Assembly (NCBI RefSeq): GCF_003367395.1
Contig: NZ_CP031417.1
Location: 3,534,001 to 3,598,000, forward strand
Length of the DNA stretch: 64,000 nt
Reading direction: 5' to 3'
Source: Pseudolabrys taiwanensis
Lineage (GTDB): Bacteria > Pseudomonadota > Alphaproteobacteria > Rhizobiales > Xanthobacteraceae
The translations under genes were made by a program, and so were the position numbers. A model generated the notes under the pieces. The model made no database searches. It was not told the origin of the DNA and saw only the letters and a list, made by a program, of their open reading frames with translations. Of this stretch, positions 17,883-26,894 are shown piece after piece. Numbering within the stretch: position 1 is the stretch's first letter; every line of letters begins with the position of its first letter.

Positions 17883-19318
17883 GCACGCAGTATCGCATCG
17901 TCATGCATGAGGAAACGTCGCTCGAGGAATTTCGCGAGCATGTGCGGGCGCTCATTGCCGCGCGGGTTGCACCGCGCGCCGTGACCTGGATGACGACGGG
18001 TGACGACCTGTTCGGCGCGACACCGCTGCCGGACGCAAAAATCCCGAAGTTCACGGTGCCCGGCGCCTATGTCGAACTGGCGCGCGAGGTGCTGCATCAC
18101 CGCGATCCGCAGCGCTTTTCGCTGCTCTACACGTTGTTGTGGCGGCTGCTGCACGAAGACCGCATGTTGCTGTCGATCTTCTCCGATCCGCTGGTTTACA
18201 AGCTGCGCCAGATGCAGAAAGCGGTCGGCCGCGACCTGCACAAGATGACGGCCTTCCTCCGCTTCCGCAAAATCGAGGACGACGACGGCGAACGTTTTAT
18301 TGCCTGGTTCGAGCCGCAGCATCTGATCCTCAAGCCGGCCGCCGAATTCTTCGTCAAGCGATTCGCCAACATGCGCTGGTCGGTACTGACGCCCGACGGC
18401 TCGATGCACTGGAACGGCCGCGTGGTGGCATTCGGGCCGGCCGTGACGAAAGCGCAGGCGCCCGCCGAGGACAGCATGGAGGAATGGTGGCGCAGCTATT
18501 ATCGCGCCACTTTCAATCCGGCGCGCGCCAATCCGAAAATGATGAAGACCGAAATGCCAGTGCGTTACTGGAAGAACCTGCCGGAGGCTTCGCTTATTCC
18601 GGAATTGCTGGCGCAAGCCGAGCAGCGCACCGGCACCATGATCGAAGCCGCGCCGACGGCCCCGCGCAAAGTCCGGGCGCCGGTGAGTGCCGTGGCCGAG
18701 GAGGGCGGCGAGGCGCAAAGCCTGGCCGCGCTCAAAACGCAGGCGGCGGCCTGCCAGCGCTGCCCGCTGTTTTGTGACGCGACGCAGACCGTGTTCGGCG
18801 AAGGCCCAGCCGACGCACCGGTGGTGTTTGTTGGCGAGCAGCCGGGCGATCAGGAGGATCTGGCCGGTCAGCCCTTCATCGGCCCGGCGGGTCAATTGTT
18901 TGACCGGGCGATGGCGGAAGCCGGCGTCGATCGCAGCCGCGCTTACGTCACCAATGCCGTGAAGCACTTCAAATTCACGCCGCGCGGCAAGAAGCGCATC
19001 CACCAGAAGCCGAATACGGGCGAGGTCGAACGGTGCCGCTGGTGGCTCGACCGCGAATTGGCTCTCATTCGGCCCAAGCTCCTGGTGGCGCTGGGCGGCA
19101 CTGCGGCGCGGGCACTGACCGGCAAGGACGTGAAGATCACCCAGATGCGCGGACGCACCGTGCACCTGCGCGACGGCATGAGCGTGCTCTTCACCGTGCA
19201 CCCGTCCTATCTGCTGCGGCTGCCGGACGCCGCCGCCCAGGCCGCCGAGTACCGCCGGTTCGTCGACGACCTCACGCAGGTCCGGCTGGCTTTGCCGGCC
19301 CTCGCCAGAGCAGCCTGA
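17879..19318 (+). CDS. UdgX-type uracil-DNA glycosylase with N-terminal DUF4130 domain
   Basis: A 479-residue fusion. Residues about 60-240 form DUF4130 (LLYTLLWRLLHEDR, KMTAFLRFR, MEEWWRSYYRATFNP). Residues about 280-475 form a family-4-like glycosylase: Cys292, Cys295, Cys299 and Cys386 are likely 4Fe-4S ligands, GEQPGDQED (319-327) is motif A, and HPSYLLR (441-447) is the leucine-loop region. KKRIH (371-375) matches the UdgX loop whose histidine becomes covalently bound to the uracil site in mycobacterial UdgX; His375 is the equivalent. It is coupled by four-base overlap to the radical SAM gene. Confidence 0.93.
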   Translation: MSTQYRIVMHEETSLEEFREHVRALIAARVAPRAVTWMTTGDDLFGATPLPDAKIPKFTVPGAYVELAREVLHHRDPQRFSLLYTLLWRLLHEDRMLLSIFSDPLVYKLRQMQKAVGRDLHKMTAFLRFRKIEDDDGERFIAWFEPQHLILKPAAEFFVKRFANMRWSVLTPDGSMHWNGRVVAFGPAVTKAQAPAEDSMEEWWRSYYRATFNPARANPKMMKTEMPVRYWKNLPEASLIPELLAQAEQRTGTMIEAAPTAPRKVRAPVSAVAEEGGEAQSLAALKTQAAACQRCPLFCDATQTVFGEGPADAPVVFVGEQPGDQEDLAGQPFIGPAGQLFDRAMAEAGVDRSRAYVTNAVKHFKFTPRGKKRIHQKPNTGEVERCRWWLDRELALIRPKLLVALGGTAARALTGKDVKITQMRGRTVHLRDGMSVLFTVHPSYLLRLPDAAAQAAEYRRFVDDLTQVRLALPALARAA

Positions 19319-19392
19319 GCCCCCTTCGAGCGGGGGCGGCGGGCGCATGTTGCAGCGCCGTGACGGCATCGCTATGAATACGCACCTTTTCG

Positions 19393-19425
19393 GGCCGGCG
19401 CCTCGGGAAAAACCCTGCGCCGGCC
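19393..19425 (+). promoter_or_regulatory. Strong hairpin in the lysC leader
   Basis: GGCCGGCGC (19393-19401) pairs perfectly with GCGCCGGCC (19417-19425), and within the loop GGG (19405-19407) can pair with CCC (19413-19415) around AAAAA. It ends 22 bases before the lysC ATG and close to its weak GGGA binding site. No T-run follows, so it is not a typical terminator. It could control translation or stabilise the transcript; it does not resemble a lysine riboswitch. Confidence 0.5.
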
Positions 19426-19447
19426 GCTTGTTACGTCCGGGAACGCT

Positions 19448-20698
19448 ATGCCTCGCCTGGTAATGAAATTTGGCGGCACGTCCGTCGCCGACCTCGACCG
19501 CATCCGCAACGTGGCGCGCCACGTCAAACGCGAGGTCGACGCCGGCTACGATGTCGCCGTGATCGTCTCGGCAATGTCGGGCGTGACCAACCAGCTCGTC
19601 GCCTGGTGCAAGGATGCAGCTCCCTTGCACGACGCGCGCGAATACGATGCCGTGGTCGCGACCGGCGAGCAGGTCACTGCGGGCCTCCTGTCGATCGTGC
19701 TGGAAGGCATGGGCGTCAATGCGCGCTCCTGGCAGGGCTGGCAGTTGCCGATCCTCACCAGCAACGCGCACGGCTCCGCCCGCATTCTGGACGTCAACGG
19801 CGCCGAACTGATCAAGCGCTTCGCCGACCAGAAGCAGGTCGCGGTCATTGCCGGTTTCCAGGGCCTGCACAAGGAGACCGGCCGTATCACCACGCTCGGC
19901 CGCGGCGGCTCGGACACCTCGGCCGTGGCGGTCGCGGCGGCGATCGGCGCCGAGCGTTGCGACATCTACACCGACGTTGACGGCGTTTACACCACCGATC
20001 CGCGCGTGGCGCCGAAGGCGCGCCGGCTCGACAAGATCGCCTTCGAAGAAATGCTGGAGATGGCCTCGCTCGGGGCCAAGGTGATGCAGGTCCGCTCCAT
20101 CGAGCTCGGCATGCTGCACAAGGTGCGCATTTTCGTGCGCTCCAGCTTCGTGAAGCCTGAAGACATCGACCCGAAGCTGCCGCCTCCGGGGACGCTCATT
20201 TGCGACGAGAGTGAAATCATGGAACAGCAGACCGTCACCGGCATCGCCTTCTCCAAGGACGAAGCGCAGATCTCGATGCGTCGCGTGCAGGACAAGCCCG
20301 GCGTCGCCGCGGCCATCTTCGGCCCCCTCGCCGATGCCAACATCAACGTCGACATGATCGTGCAGAACGTCTCGGCCGACGGCGCCACCACCGACCTCAC
20401 CTTCACCGTGCCGTCCGCCGACTACGAACGCGCCCGCGTGACGCTGGAGAAGGCCAAGGACGCCATCGGCTTCGACCGCATGGACGGGGCGACCGACGTC
20501 GCCAAGGTGTCGGTGATCGGCATCGGCATGCGCAGCCACGCCGGCGTCGCGGCGATGGCCTTCAAGGCCCTGTCCGAGCAGAAGATCAACATCCTTGCGA
20601 TCACCACCTCGGAGATCAAATTCTCGGTGCTGATCAAGGCGTCGCAGACCGATCAAGCGGTGCGCACGCTGCACACGCTCTACGGGCTGGATAAGTAG
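19448..20698 (+). CDS. lysC: Aspartate kinase
   Basis: A 416-residue monofunctional aspartokinase, the first step of lysine, threonine and methionine synthesis. KFGGTSVAD (6-14) is the nucleotide-binding start; GRGGSDTSAVAVAAAIGA and YTDVDGVYTTDPR are kinase signatures. The C-terminal third carries two ACT domains (MRRVQDKPGVAAAIFGPLAD and VIGIGMRSHAGVAAMAF), which give feedback control by lysine or threonine in the family. It follows the UdgX gene by 129 bp with its own leader. Confidence 0.97.
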   Translation: MPRLVMKFGGTSVADLDRIRNVARHVKREVDAGYDVAVIVSAMSGVTNQLVAWCKDAAPLHDAREYDAVVATGEQVTAGLLSIVLEGMGVNARSWQGWQLPILTSNAHGSARILDVNGAELIKRFADQKQVAVIAGFQGLHKETGRITTLGRGGSDTSAVAVAAAIGAERCDIYTDVDGVYTTDPRVAPKARRLDKIAFEEMLEMASLGAKVMQVRSIELGMLHKVRIFVRSSFVKPEDIDPKLPPPGTLICDESEIMEQQTVTGIAFSKDEAQISMRRVQDKPGVAAAIFGPLADANINVDMIVQNVSADGATTDLTFTVPSADYERARVTLEKAKDAIGFDRMDGATDVAKVSVIGIGMRSHAGVAAMAFKALSEQKINILAITTSEIKFSVLIKASQTDQAVRTLHTLYGLDK

Positions 20699-20909
20699 CC
20701 TTCTTAAGCCGTTCCGGCGACGAAGCCGCCGCCCCCGGGTCCTAAAAGGCCTGGCACCCATGGCGGGCTGCTGACGTAGGGCGACGCCCAGGCGCGCCGG
20801 ATCGCTGAGGGACCGCCACAAAGGCATACCAGCATGAGCCCAGCGAGGCGCGGCGGCGCATCCCTGGTTCCGAATCGTTGCCGCCTTGCCATAAGCTCGG
20901 CAAATCCGC

Positions 20910-20925
20910 TGGCTTGCCCCTTGCA
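20910..20925 (+). promoter_or_regulatory. Candidate sigma-54 promoter upstream of ptsP
   Basis: TGGCTTGCCCCTTGCA matches the RpoN consensus TGGCACG-N4-TTGCA, with the invariant GG (20911-20912) and GC (20923-20924) exactly ten bases apart. It predicts a start near 20936 and a leader of about 110 nt before ptsP. This is the only clear signal in the 351-bp gap 20699-21049; I see no gene there. An activator site was not identified. Confidence 0.55.
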
Positions 20926-21049
20926 TAAGCATTTGGCATAGCCTGATTTATGGGCGATATCAGGACGCTAGTCTCGACGGTCGTTCTTCGTACATGATTG
21001 GGACATAGAGGGCTTTTGGGCCGTTCGCGGCCCCACCGGGACCTGACGA

Positions 21050-23317
21050 ATGCGTGGCGCGCTCGGCGGTCCGCGCGTGCTCTTGCGCCGGCTTCGCGAG
21101 GTTATGGCGGAGCCGGTCAGCGCGCAGGATCGCCTCGACAAAGTGGTGGTGTTGATCGCCGCCAACATGGTGGCGGAGGTCTGCTCTGTCTACGTTTTGC
21201 GCGTAGACGGAACGCTCGAGCTATACGCGACCGAAGGCCTGAAGCGCGAAGCCGTCCACCAGACCGTGCTGCGCACCCATGAAGGCCTCGTCGGCCTAGT
21301 CGCCAGCGAAGCGAACCCGATCAACCTGTCGGACGCCCAGGCGCACCCGGCCTTCTCCTACCGGCCGGAGACGGGCGAAGAAATCTACCACTCCTTCCTC
21401 GGCGTGCCGATCCTACGGGCCGGCAACACCCTCGGTGTGCTGGTGGTGCAGAACCGCGCCCGCCGTACCTACACCGAGGAAGAGGAAGAAGCGCTCCAGA
21501 CCACCGCGATGGTGCTCGCCGAGATGATTGCGTCGGGCGAGTTGTCCTCGCTCGCCCGTCCCGGCGCCGAGCCCGCCGCGCGCCATGCGATGCAGGTCTC
21601 GGGCACCTCGCTCGCCGATGGCATCGCGCTCGGCCATGTGGTGCTGCACGAGCCCCGCGTGGTCATCACCAACGTCATCGCCGACGACGTGCAGCGCGAG
21701 CTCAAGCGCCTCGACGCGGCCATCGCCACCCTGCGCGCCGATCTCGACCGCCTGGTCGAGCACCGTGATCTCGCCGACGGCGGCGAGCACCGCGACGTGC
21801 TCGAGACCTACCGCATGTTCTCCTACGATCAGGGGTGGCTGCATCGCATCCGCGAAGCGGTCGGCACCGGTCTCACGGCCGAGGCGGGTGTCGAGCGCGT
21901 GCAGTCCGACACCCGCGCACGCATGTTGCGCGCCTCCGATCCCTATCTGCGCGAGCGCCTGCACGACCTCGACGATCTCGCGAACCGGCTGATGCGCGTG
22001 CTCATGGGCCAGGACCATGCGCCCCGGCGCGATCAGATGCCCGAGAATGCCATCGTCGTCGCCCGTTCGATGGGGCCGGCCGCGCTGCTCGATTACGATC
22101 GCAAGCGGCTGCGCGGCTTGGTGCTGGAAGAAGGCGGACCGACGTCGCACGTGTCGATCGTCGCGCGGGCGCTCGGCATTCCGACAGTCGGCGAGATCGA
22201 GAACGCGACCGGGCTCGTCGAGGCCGGCGATGCCATCATCGTCGACGGCTCGACGGGCGACGTGCACATGCGGCCGCCATCCGACATCGAGGCGGCTTAC
22301 GGCGAACGCGTGAAGCTTCGCGCCCGGCGGCAGGCGCAATATCGGGCATTGCGCGACCGGCCCTGCGTCACCAAGGACGGCTGTGCCGTTGCCTTGATGA
22401 TCAATGCCGGCCTCACCATCGACCTGCCGCACATCGAGGAGACCGGCGCCGCCGGTGTGGGCCTCTTCCGCACCGAGCTGCAGTTCATGGTCGCAGACGC
22501 ACTGCCGCGTACCAACGAGCAATACTCGCTCTATCGCGCCGTGCTCGACGCCGCCGGCAAGAAGCCGGTGACTTTCCGCACACTCGACATCGGCGGCGAC
22601 AAGGTGTTGCCCTATATGCGCAACATCGACGAGGAGAATCCGGCGCTCGGCTGGCGCGCCATCCGCCTTGGATTGGACCGGCCCGGCCTGCTGCGCAGCC
22701 AGGTCCGCGCGCTGCTGCGCGCCGCCGGCGGTCGCGAATTGCGGCTGATGTTTCCGATGGTGGCCGTGGTCGAGGAGTTCGACAAGGCCAAGGAATTGGT
22801 CGAATTGGAGCTCACGCATCTGCGCCGGCATGGCCACATGCTGCCGGAGCGTGTCCATGTCGGCACCATGCTGGAAGTGCCGTCGCTGCTCTTCCAGCTC
22901 GACGAGCTGCTCGAGCGCGTCGACTTTCTCTCGGTCGGCTCCAACGACCTGATGCAGTTCCTCTACGCTGCCGACCGCGGCAACACGCGCGTGTCCGACC
23001 GTTTCGATCCGCTGTCGACGCCGGTTCTCCGTGCGTTGAAGGACGTGATCGACAAGGCCAAAAAGCACAACAAGCCCGTCGCTTTGTGCGGCGAACTCGC
23101 CTCGCAACCGATCGGCGCGCTGGCGCTTGCCATTCTCGGTTTCAGGCAGATGTCGCTGTCGCCGTCCGCCGTCGGCCCGGTGAAGGCGATGTTGCTTGAG
23201 CTCGACTGCCGGAAGGGCGAAAAGGAAATCCTGCCGCTTCTCGAACAGCCGATCGGCAGCGTCTCGATCCGCCACAAGCTCGAAAGCTTCGCGGCGGCGG
23301 AAGGATTGCAGTTATAG
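21050..23317 (+). CDS. ptsP: Nitrogen-PTS phosphoenolpyruvate phosphotransferase (EI-Ntr)
   Basis: A 755-residue protein. An N-terminal GAF domain (about 15-165, with HEGLVGLVASEANPINLSDA) marks EI-Ntr rather than sugar EI. The phosphorylated histidine is His367 in GGPTSHVSIVAR. The PEP-binding barrel carries GAAGVGLFRTELQFM, SVGSNDLMQFLYAADRGN and ALCGELASQ. It passes phosphate from PEP to NPr and EIIA-Ntr to regulate nitrogen and potassium metabolism. It lies between lysC and prfA, as in many Hyphomicrobiales. GGGA precedes the ATG by eight bases. Confidence 0.96.
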   Translation: MRGALGGPRVLLRRLREVMAEPVSAQDRLDKVVVLIAANMVAEVCSVYVLRVDGTLELYATEGLKREAVHQTVLRTHEGLVGLVASEANPINLSDAQAHPAFSYRPETGEEIYHSFLGVPILRAGNTLGVLVVQNRARRTYTEEEEEALQTTAMVLAEMIASGELSSLARPGAEPAARHAMQVSGTSLADGIALGHVVLHEPRVVITNVIADDVQRELKRLDAAIATLRADLDRLVEHRDLADGGEHRDVLETYRMFSYDQGWLHRIREAVGTGLTAEAGVERVQSDTRARMLRASDPYLRERLHDLDDLANRLMRVLMGQDHAPRRDQMPENAIVVARSMGPAALLDYDRKRLRGLVLEEGGPTSHVSIVARALGIPTVGEIENATGLVEAGDAIIVDGSTGDVHMRPPSDIEAAYGERVKLRARRQAQYRALRDRPCVTKDGCAVALMINAGLTIDLPHIEETGAAGVGLFRTELQFMVADALPRTNEQYSLYRAVLDAAGKKPVTFRTLDIGGDKVLPYMRNIDEENPALGWRAIRLGLDRPGLLRSQVRALLRAAGGRELRLMFPMVAVVEEFDKAKELVELELTHLRRHGHMLPERVHVGTMLEVPSLLFQLDELLERVDFLSVGSNDLMQFLYAADRGNTRVSDRFDPLSTPVLRALKDVIDKAKKHNKPVALCGELASQPIGALALAILGFRQMSLSPSAVGPVKAMLLELDCRKGEKEILPLLEQPIGSVSIRHKLESFAAAEGLQL

Positions 23318-23332
23318 CTACGCACTGAAGGC

Positions 23333-23451
23333 GTCATGGCCGGGCAAAGCCCGTCGAAGACGGGCGAAAACGCCCTTGGGTCCCGGCCATTCACGTCCTT
23401 TGAGCTGAAACAAGGAAAGACGCGGATGCCCGGCACAAGGCCGGGCATGAC
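23333..23451. repeat. Palindromic intergenic repeat between ptsP and prfA
   Basis: Begins GTCATGGCCGGGCAAAGCCC and ends with ATGCCCGGC/GCCGGGCAT followed by GAC, a perfect 9-bp stem. Inner short stems (CGTCGAAGACGGGCG) are present. The ATG of the right-hand stem (23447) is in frame with prfA and could be mistaken for its start. Confidence 0.8.
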
Positions 23452-23470
23452 GGTCGATAGGAAATTCACT

Positions 23471-24553
23471 TTGGCTTCCCTGCCGGAACATCGTCTCGAC
23501 GCCCTACTCTCCCGCCACGCGATGCTGGAGCGTGAGCTGGCGACGAACCTGTCGCCCGACGACTACGTCAAGTCGTCGCGCGAATTCTCCGAGCTCGGCC
23601 CCGTGGTCAGCGCCATCAAAGCTTATCGCGCCACCACCGCCGAGATTGCCGACCTCGATGCGATGATGAACGACTCCTCGGTCGACGCCGAAATGCGCAA
23701 CATGGCGGCAGCCGAGAAGCCGGCGCTGCAAGAAAAGCGCGAGAAGCTCGAGCACGACATTCGCATCGCGCTGCTGCCCAAGGACGCGATGGACGACCAC
23801 TCGGCGATCCTGGAAATCCGCGCCGGCACCGGCGGCGACGAGGCGGCTTTGTTCGCGGGCGATCTCTTCCGCATGTATGAGCGCTATGCCGCCAAGCAGG
23901 GCTGGAAGACCGAAATCATGTCGATGAGCGAGGGCACCAAAGGCGGTTTCAAGGAAATCGTCGCTTCGGTGCAGGGCCGCGGCGTGTTCGCCAAGCTGAA
24001 GTTCGAATCGGGCGTGCACCGTGTGCAGCGTGTGCCGGACACCGAGGCCTCTGGCCGCGTCCATACGTCGGCTGCCACCGTAGCGGTGCTGCCCGAGGTT
24101 GAGGATGTCGATATCGACATCGACGAGAAGGATCTGAAGATCGATACCATGCGCGCGCAAGGGGCCGGCGGCCAGCACGTCAACAAGACCGAGTCGGCGA
24201 TCCGCATCACGCATATTCCGAGCGGCATCGTGGTCTACGTGCAGGAAGAGCGCTCGCAACACAAGAATAAGGCGCGCGCCATGACGATGCTGCGTGCCAG
24301 GCTCTACGACCAGGAGCGCACCAAGCTCGACAGCGCGCGCGCTGCCGAGCGCCGTGGACAGATCGGCTCGGGCGATCGCTCGGAACGCATCCGCACCTAC
24401 AACTTCCCGCAGGGCCGCGTCACCGATCACCGCATCAATCTAACGCTCTACAAGCTGCCGCAGGTGATGGAGGGGGAAGCACTGGGCGAGCTGATCGATG
24501 CGCTGGTGACCGAACACCAGGCGGAATTGCTGGCGGCCGAAGGTGCCGCGTGA
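23471..24553 (+). CDS. prfA: Peptide chain release factor 1
   Basis: A 360-residue RF1 that ends translation at UAA and UAG. The catalytic GGQ is at 233-235 ([18 protein letters not shown]), and the stop-codon-recognition domain and N-terminal helices ([20 protein letters not shown]) are intact. The start chosen is TTG 23471: TAGGA lies eight bases upstream and the resulting length equals the usual 360. An in-frame ATG at 23447 sits within a repeat hairpin and would add eight odd residues. prmC, which methylates the GGQ glutamine, follows. Confidence 0.95.
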   Translation: MASLPEHRLDALLSRHAMLERELATNLSPDDYVKSSREFSELGPVVSAIKAYRATTAEIADLDAMMNDSSVDAEMRNMAAAEKPALQEKREKLEHDIRIALLPKDAMDDHSAILEIRAGTGGDEAALFAGDLFRMYERYAAKQGWKTEIMSMSEGTKGGFKEIVASVQGRGVFAKLKFESGVHRVQRVPDTEASGRVHTSAATVAVLPEVEDVDIDIDEKDLKIDTMRAQGAGGQHVNKTESAIRITHIPSGIVVYVQEERSQHKNKARAMTMLRARLYDQERTKLDSARAAERRGQIGSGDRSERIRTYNFPQGRVTDHRINLTLYKLPQVMEGEALGELIDALVTEHQAELLAAEGAA

Positions 24554-24616
24554 TGTAGTGGCGGGTCGTTCCGCGACGGTGCAATGGCACGCGCGGCGGA
24601 ATGGCGGAGCAAACCC

Positions 24617-25507
24617 ATGCGGATCATCCCCGGCCTGAAAGACGGCGCCTCGATCGAGGAAGCCGTCCGTCTTGTAGCGCAGATGTTCAAGCTCGCCGGC
24701 ATTGACGAAGCCCTCGTCGATGCACGCGCGCTGATCGGCTATGCGCTCAAGCTCAGCCGCGCGCAATTGCTCTCCCACGCCGACCGCATTCTCGAAGCGC
24801 GCGAAATCAACGCGATCTCGGCGTTGGCCGCGCGACGATTGAAGCATGAGCCCGTGTCGCGCATTCTCGGGCATCGCGAGTTCTGGGACCTTGAGATCTA
24901 TGTGAGTCCCGATGTGCTGGTGCCGCGTCCGGAAACCGAAACTGTGGTGGAGGCCGCACTCGACATCGTGCTTCGCAGCGGCATGCGGCTGGAAAAACTG
25001 CGTATCCTCGACATCGGCACGGGCTCCGGCGCGCTCCTGCTGGCATTACTGCAAGAGCTCCCGAACGCCGTCGGCATCGGCAGCGACGTCAGCGAAGCGG
25101 CGATCGCCGTTGCGCGCGGCAATGCCGAACGCAACGACTTGGCGCGCCGCGTCCATTTTGTCGTCTGCAACATCGCCGATGGCCTGGCGGGGCCATTCGA
25201 ACTCGTCGTCTCCAACCCGCCGTACATCCCGCATGGAGAGATCGCGACGCTGATGCCCGAGGTGCGCGACTATGATCCGAACCTGGCGCTTGATGGCGGC
25301 ACCGACGGACTTGATGCCTATCGCGCCATCGCGCGTGACGCGCCGCGCATTCTGGCACCGCGAAGCCATTTGATCGTCGAGCTCGGTATGGGACAAGAAT
25401 CAGCCGTCGCCGCCCTTTTCCAGCAATCGGGGTTAACGGTGTCGCCCGCGCGCGCCGACCTTGCGGGAATCCCGCGCGCTTTGGTTGGCCAAAAGACCAT
25501 TCCATGA
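24617..25507 (+). CDS. prmC: Release factor glutamine methyltransferase PrmC
   Basis: A 296-residue protein that N5-methylates the GGQ glutamine of release factors. SAM motif I is DIGTGSGALLLAL and the substrate-amide motif is NPPY (200-203). RILGHREFWDLEIYVSPDVL is the hallmark of the N-terminal/core junction. ATG 24617 has GGAG seven bases upstream; an earlier in-frame ATG (24584) is rejected. It follows prfA by 63 bp in the usual gene order. Confidence 0.96.
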   Translation: MRIIPGLKDGASIEEAVRLVAQMFKLAGIDEALVDARALIGYALKLSRAQLLSHADRILEAREINAISALAARRLKHEPVSRILGHREFWDLEIYVSPDVLVPRPETETVVEAALDIVLRSGMRLEKLRILDIGTGSGALLLALLQELPNAVGIGSDVSEAAIAVARGNAERNDLARRVHFVVCNIADGLAGPFELVVSNPPYIPHGEIATLMPEVRDYDPNLALDGGTDGLDAYRAIARDAPRILAPRSHLIVELGMGQESAVAALFQQSGLTVSPARADLAGIPRALVGQKTIP

Positions 25508-26010
25508 AGCCGTCATGACGCCTGAGCATTGTCGCTCTGCCGAAATGCAGGGCTCGGGACCGGCGAAAAAACCACTTGGATTATGCCCCAGGAACGACTA
25601 GCTTCCGGTCACGGAATCGACCCGTTGGGTTGCATCGCCTGAAACCCGGAGCTGCTAAAGCTCTGCGAGGCGGCGGCGCGAGGCGGAAGACGAAAACGCC
25701 GACTTAAGCGAAAGACGGCAACGAAAACCGCCAGCAATGGGTCTGGACGCTTCACCGGTTGGGCGCATCACCATTCTGAACAGAGAGCGATGCGCGTAAC
25801 GAGAGATTGGCAACGCCGCGGAAGAACTGCGGCTATGGGGTTGCTGCGGTCAAAGCGATATCGGTAACGCAAAAGAATCGCCAATGGCGCGGACACGATG
25901 CAGGTCCGCCTGCGCCATGACATTACGTTACGTTTGGACTTGCGGTTTGAATGACGGGCATTCGGCGGTGAACGCCGCGACAGACTGAAAGGTCGGCGAA
26001 CAGGGACATC
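25508..26010 (+). other. 503-bp gap with several hairpins before the DUF4167 gene
   Basis: No convincing coding frame is seen. Several hairpins can be read: GAGCT/AGCTC around 25650, CCGC/GCGG around 25815-25835, TGGCGC/GCGCCA around 25883-25920, and GGCG/CGCC around 25961-25975. The stretch is purine-rich in part (CGAGGCGGAAGACGAAAACG). It could hold a small RNA or a long structured leader for the DUF4167 gene; I found no match to tmRNA, RNase P RNA or SRP RNA by eye. Confidence 0.35.
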
Positions 26011-26721
26011 ATGAGAAACGGTCAGAAGCGCATGCGGGGTCGCAACAACGGCGGCGGCCACCGTAAGAGCCAGAATCCTTTGACGCGCGTCTACGAGTCG
26101 AACGGGCCCGACGTTAAAATCCGCGGTACAGCCTCTCACATCGCTGAAAAATACATTCAGCTTGCGCGCGACGCGCAGAGCTCCGGTGACCCCGTCGCGG
26201 CCGAGAATTATTATCAGCACGCCGAACATTATTTCCGCCTGATCGCCGCCGCGCAGGAGCAGTTCAGGCAGCAGAATCCGTACTACGCGCAACAGCAACA
26301 GCCGGGCACGCCGCAAGGCGCCGCTGACGATTTCGACGGCGACGATGAAGACGGCGGTCAGCCGACCTTCATGGGGCAGAACGAGCCGAGCTACGCGCCG
26401 CAGCCACAGCCCTACTTGCCGCGCGATGCGCAGCCTTTCCCGCCGCGCGATCAGCAGCAGCACGCACGTCCCCAGCAACAGCCGCAGCAGCAGCCTTATC
26501 CGCAGCCTGCCGAAGGCGATGCGACCGGCCTGCCGGCTTTCATCACTGGCGGCGGTCAGCCACAGCCGGTCAACGGTACCAACGGCCATGAGCAGGGCGC
26601 GGGCGAACGTGGCGAACGCTTCGGCCATCGGCGGCGCCGGCGTCACCGCAGCGGCTTCCGCGGCGAGCGGCAGGACTTCGCCGGTCAGGGCGAAGGCGCC
26701 GAGTCGAACCAGCCGGAGTAG
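26011..26721 (+). CDS. DUF4167 domain protein
   Basis: A 236-residue protein. The conserved domain fills about residues 8-85: an Arg/Gly/Asn-rich start (MRGRNNGGGHRKSQNPLTRV), then YESNGPDVKIRGTA and IAEKYIQLARDAQSSGDPVA, ending AENYYQHAEHYFRL. The rest is Gln/Pro-rich low-complexity sequence with an acidic patch and a basic, Arg-rich tail. Basic plus disordered segments suggest nucleic-acid binding, but the function is unknown. AGGGA precedes the ATG. It follows prmC as in related genomes. Confidence 0.9.
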   Translation: MRNGQKRMRGRNNGGGHRKSQNPLTRVYESNGPDVKIRGTASHIAEKYIQLARDAQSSGDPVAAENYYQHAEHYFRLIAAAQEQFRQQNPYYAQQQQPGTPQGAADDFDGDDEDGGQPTFMGQNEPSYAPQPQPYLPRDAQPFPPRDQQQHARPQQQPQQQPYPQPAEGDATGLPAFITGGGQPQPVNGTNGHEQGAGERGERFGHRRRRRHRSGFRGERQDFAGQGEGAESNQPE

Positions 26722-26763
26722 TTGGCTCTCCAATTCCGACGGACGGAATCGCAGCAGTCCGCT

Positions 26764-26894
26764 CGTCCCCGCGCAAGCGGGGACCCAGCGCTGGATTCCC
26801 GCTTTCGCGGGAATGAACGGAGACCCGGCAAGGCCGTCACGGCCGATCGTCCTTCGCGGCTCGCGTGTTGCGCACGCTCGCACCTCAGGATGAC
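26764..26894. repeat. Palindromic intergenic repeats (CCCCGCGCAAGCGGGG and CACCTCAGGATGAC types)
   Basis: CCCCGC/GCGGGG (26767-26782), then TTCCCGCTTTCGCGGGAA, then CGTCCTTCGCGGCTCGCG and CACCTCAGGATGAC. At least two repeat families lie end to end between convergent genes, and the last bases overlap the 3' end of the next methyltransferase gene. Confidence 0.75.

Noticed and set aside
17519..20932. An open frame of more than 1,100 codons on the minus strand opposite the UdgX and lysC genes
   Set aside because: It is the GC-rich complement of strongly recognisable genes; composition is His/Arg/Gly-rich, with no family resemblance.
20742..20939. Short minus-strand frames in the lysC-ptsP gap
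   Set aside because: No binding site, no family resemblance, and they cross the sigma-54-like promoter.
25508..26010. tmRNA, RNase P RNA or SRP RNA in the long gap
   Set aside because: The diagnostic conserved segments of these RNAs are not seen, and no tag-peptide frame was found.
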